Shown piece by piece: positions 63,001-64,000 of a stretch of 64,000 bases of DNA. A program made the position numbers and the translations under genes. The DNA is from Arthrinium phaeospermum (taxonomy: Eukaryota; Ascomycota; Sordariomycetes; Amphisphaeriales; Apiosporaceae). Each line of letters begins with the position of its first letter. Within the stretch, counting starts at the first letter, position 1. Location of the stretch: NCBI GenBank assembly GCA_006503535.1, contig QYRS01000013.1:1612001-1676000 (forward strand), read 5' to 3'. The notes under the pieces were generated by a model. The model was not told the DNA's origin. It saw nothing but the letters and a program-made list of their open reading frames with translations, and made no database searches.

Positions 63001-64000
63001 GGGGTGGCAAAAGACCGAGGGGAGATGCAGAGCCGCTCTCTTTCAAGTAGGGGCTCATGACTTGGCGCAGACTACTAACGGGGCTTGGGTCCGGCATGTA
63101 GTCGGACGGATCCAATTGTTTAGCCCGCTGAGCGGGATGCTCCGTGGACATGGACATGTGGGCTGCAGACGCCTGTGGCATGGGCGGAGGCGGTTCTGCA
63201 ATGGACTTCTTACGTCTTCGGAAGAAGGACGACTTCTTTTGTATGACATGGCCGGTCGGTTGTGAATCTCGAGACGGAGGAGCGGAGGAGGCAATGGGCT
63301 GTTGCTGTGGTTGCGGCGGCTGCGAGCGTGAGTCGGGTCGCGACTGCGTTTCAACCGCCGCTGGCGAAACGTGGGGTGGGTTGGAGCTTGTCGAGGCCGA
63401 GTCAAAGGCACTTGCCAAAGCCTTGGATGAGCCACCGAACATCCTTTTGAAAAACCCTGGCCGCGATTGGGTTGTTTGTGTGGTAGTGTTGGCGCCTGCC
63501 TGCCCAAGCTCCTTCTCTTTGGCCTTTTCGTAACCAACGTGGGGTGCGGGTGCCGAGTCCATTTCTTCTTCTTCTTCTTCTTCTTCTTCGGGGGCAGAAG
63601 GTGGTGGTGGCAGCGGTGGTAAGTCATACTTGGATGCAGCAGCGGCAGCGGCAGAAGCTCCAGCTCGTCCTCCAGCCGTGCCAGTCCTGTTTGAGCGCAT
63701 GCTCATTTTTCTATCCGACGCCGACACGCTCTTGCGCTCTGTGTCCTGCTCCTGCTGTTGGGGAATTGGGGGCGGCTGCGGGAGGGCGGTCGGGGCGTTA
63801 CTTAAGGTTGGCCGACGCGGACCTCCAGGCACAGTGGGTGTAGGTGCGGCCTCCTCATACTCATCTGTCCAGAGAGTGTTGGAGAACTCTAAATTCCAAG
63901 CGCTGCCGGCAATGTTGTTGGGCGCAGGTGCAGGTGCAGCATAGGTCGGAGATAAGGTAGAAGAATGGTTTTGGCCCATGTCGAAGCTGGAGGAGCGACC
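60058..64000 (-). CDS. Sec7-PH ARF guanine-nucleotide exchange factor, 5' end beyond the window
   Basis: Activates ARF GTPases in vesicle trafficking, cytosolic and recruited to Golgi or plasma membrane. Visible exons are 64000-62083 and 62027-60058. The first in-frame ATG is at 63979, but the frame stays open to the window edge (GRSSSFD precedes it), so the true start may lie outside. Counting from that Met, about 530 disordered residues rich in Ser, Pro and Gln come first, including a run of nine Glu. The Sec7 domain spans about 540-690: QRIFDGREDFIQKDKAASWM, the catalytic glutamate in RAETQQVDRIL, and MCYSIMLLNTDLH after the splice. A PH domain starts near 940 (EGLVIHKHHLDGV...WSEVFAVVQKGQMSIFSF). 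A helical region (YETLLAYVHGIEEELQ; WERKSSYLLREIVKFRTYVD) precedes an acidic end. Layout fits the fungal Syt1/Yel1-type exchange factors. Confidence 0.92.
63563..63589. repeat. (TTC)9 trinucleotide repeat encoding Glu9
   Basis: An uninterrupted TTC run on the plus strand, read as nine GAA codons in the disordered N-terminal part of the Sec7/PH protein. Such runs commonly vary in length between strains. Confidence 0.9.

Overview
The window is chromosomal DNA of a filamentous ascomycete (Pezizomycotina, probably Sordariomycetes). The genes have short introns of about 40-165 bases, with GTRNGT-type donors, CTGAC/CTAAC-like branch points and YAG acceptors. The products are typically fungal: a Zn2Cys6 regulator, Swr1, Aim24, a hybrid histidine kinase, a Dal5-type transporter, an AA2-type peroxidase and GPI-type wall proteins. 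A nuclear tRNA-Pro with an intron fits too. Genus and species cannot be read from the sequence. I found no CRISPR array, rRNA gene, transposase or intact transposon.

Layout. 0.5-8 kb: Zn2Cys6 factor (-), tRNA-Pro(AGG) (-), a conserved fungal protein of unknown role (-) and the NDUFB8/ASHI subunit of complex I (-), which shares a divergent promoter region with the next gene. 8.4-18 kb: SWR1 ATPase (+), a nuclear-looking protein with two GRF-like zinc fingers (+) and a DUF3500 protein (+). 18-25 kb: secreted haem peroxidase (-) and a 1284-residue A-T-R1-R2 enzyme (-) that matches the fungal glycine betaine reductase ATRR. 26-34 kb is more accessory in character: GNAT (-), an orphan five-exon gene (-), a HemL-like aminotransferase/aminomutase (+), a Gly/Ser-rich wall-type protein (-) and a small six-cysteine secreted protein (+). 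35-44 kb: AIM24 (-), a coiled-coil protein with a PPPY motif (-), a GPI-type protein (+) and a GAF-type hybrid histidine kinase (-), followed by a 2.9 kb gene-poor stretch. 47-59 kb: Dal5-like MFS transporter, GNAT, a haem-dependent oxidative N-demethylase-like protein (DUF3445), S10 serine carboxypeptidase and amidase, all on the minus strand, then a SAM methyltransferase (+). 60-64 kb: a Sec7/PH ARF exchange factor (-) that runs off the right edge.

How the genes fit together. Most are housekeeping genes (chromatin remodelling, respiration, mitochondrial organisation, trafficking, signalling) with no operon-like link. Two neighbourhoods may have a shared theme, but this is inference. The 47-59 kb run looks like nitrogen scavenging: uptake, peptide trimming, amide hydrolysis and oxidative demethylation of amines. 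The ATRR enzyme regenerates choline from glycine betaine, so methylated-amine chemistry occurs twice within about 30 kb.

Exon limits were worked out by hand from splice consensus, reading frame and family motifs. Where a start codon or intron is uncertain, the entry says so.
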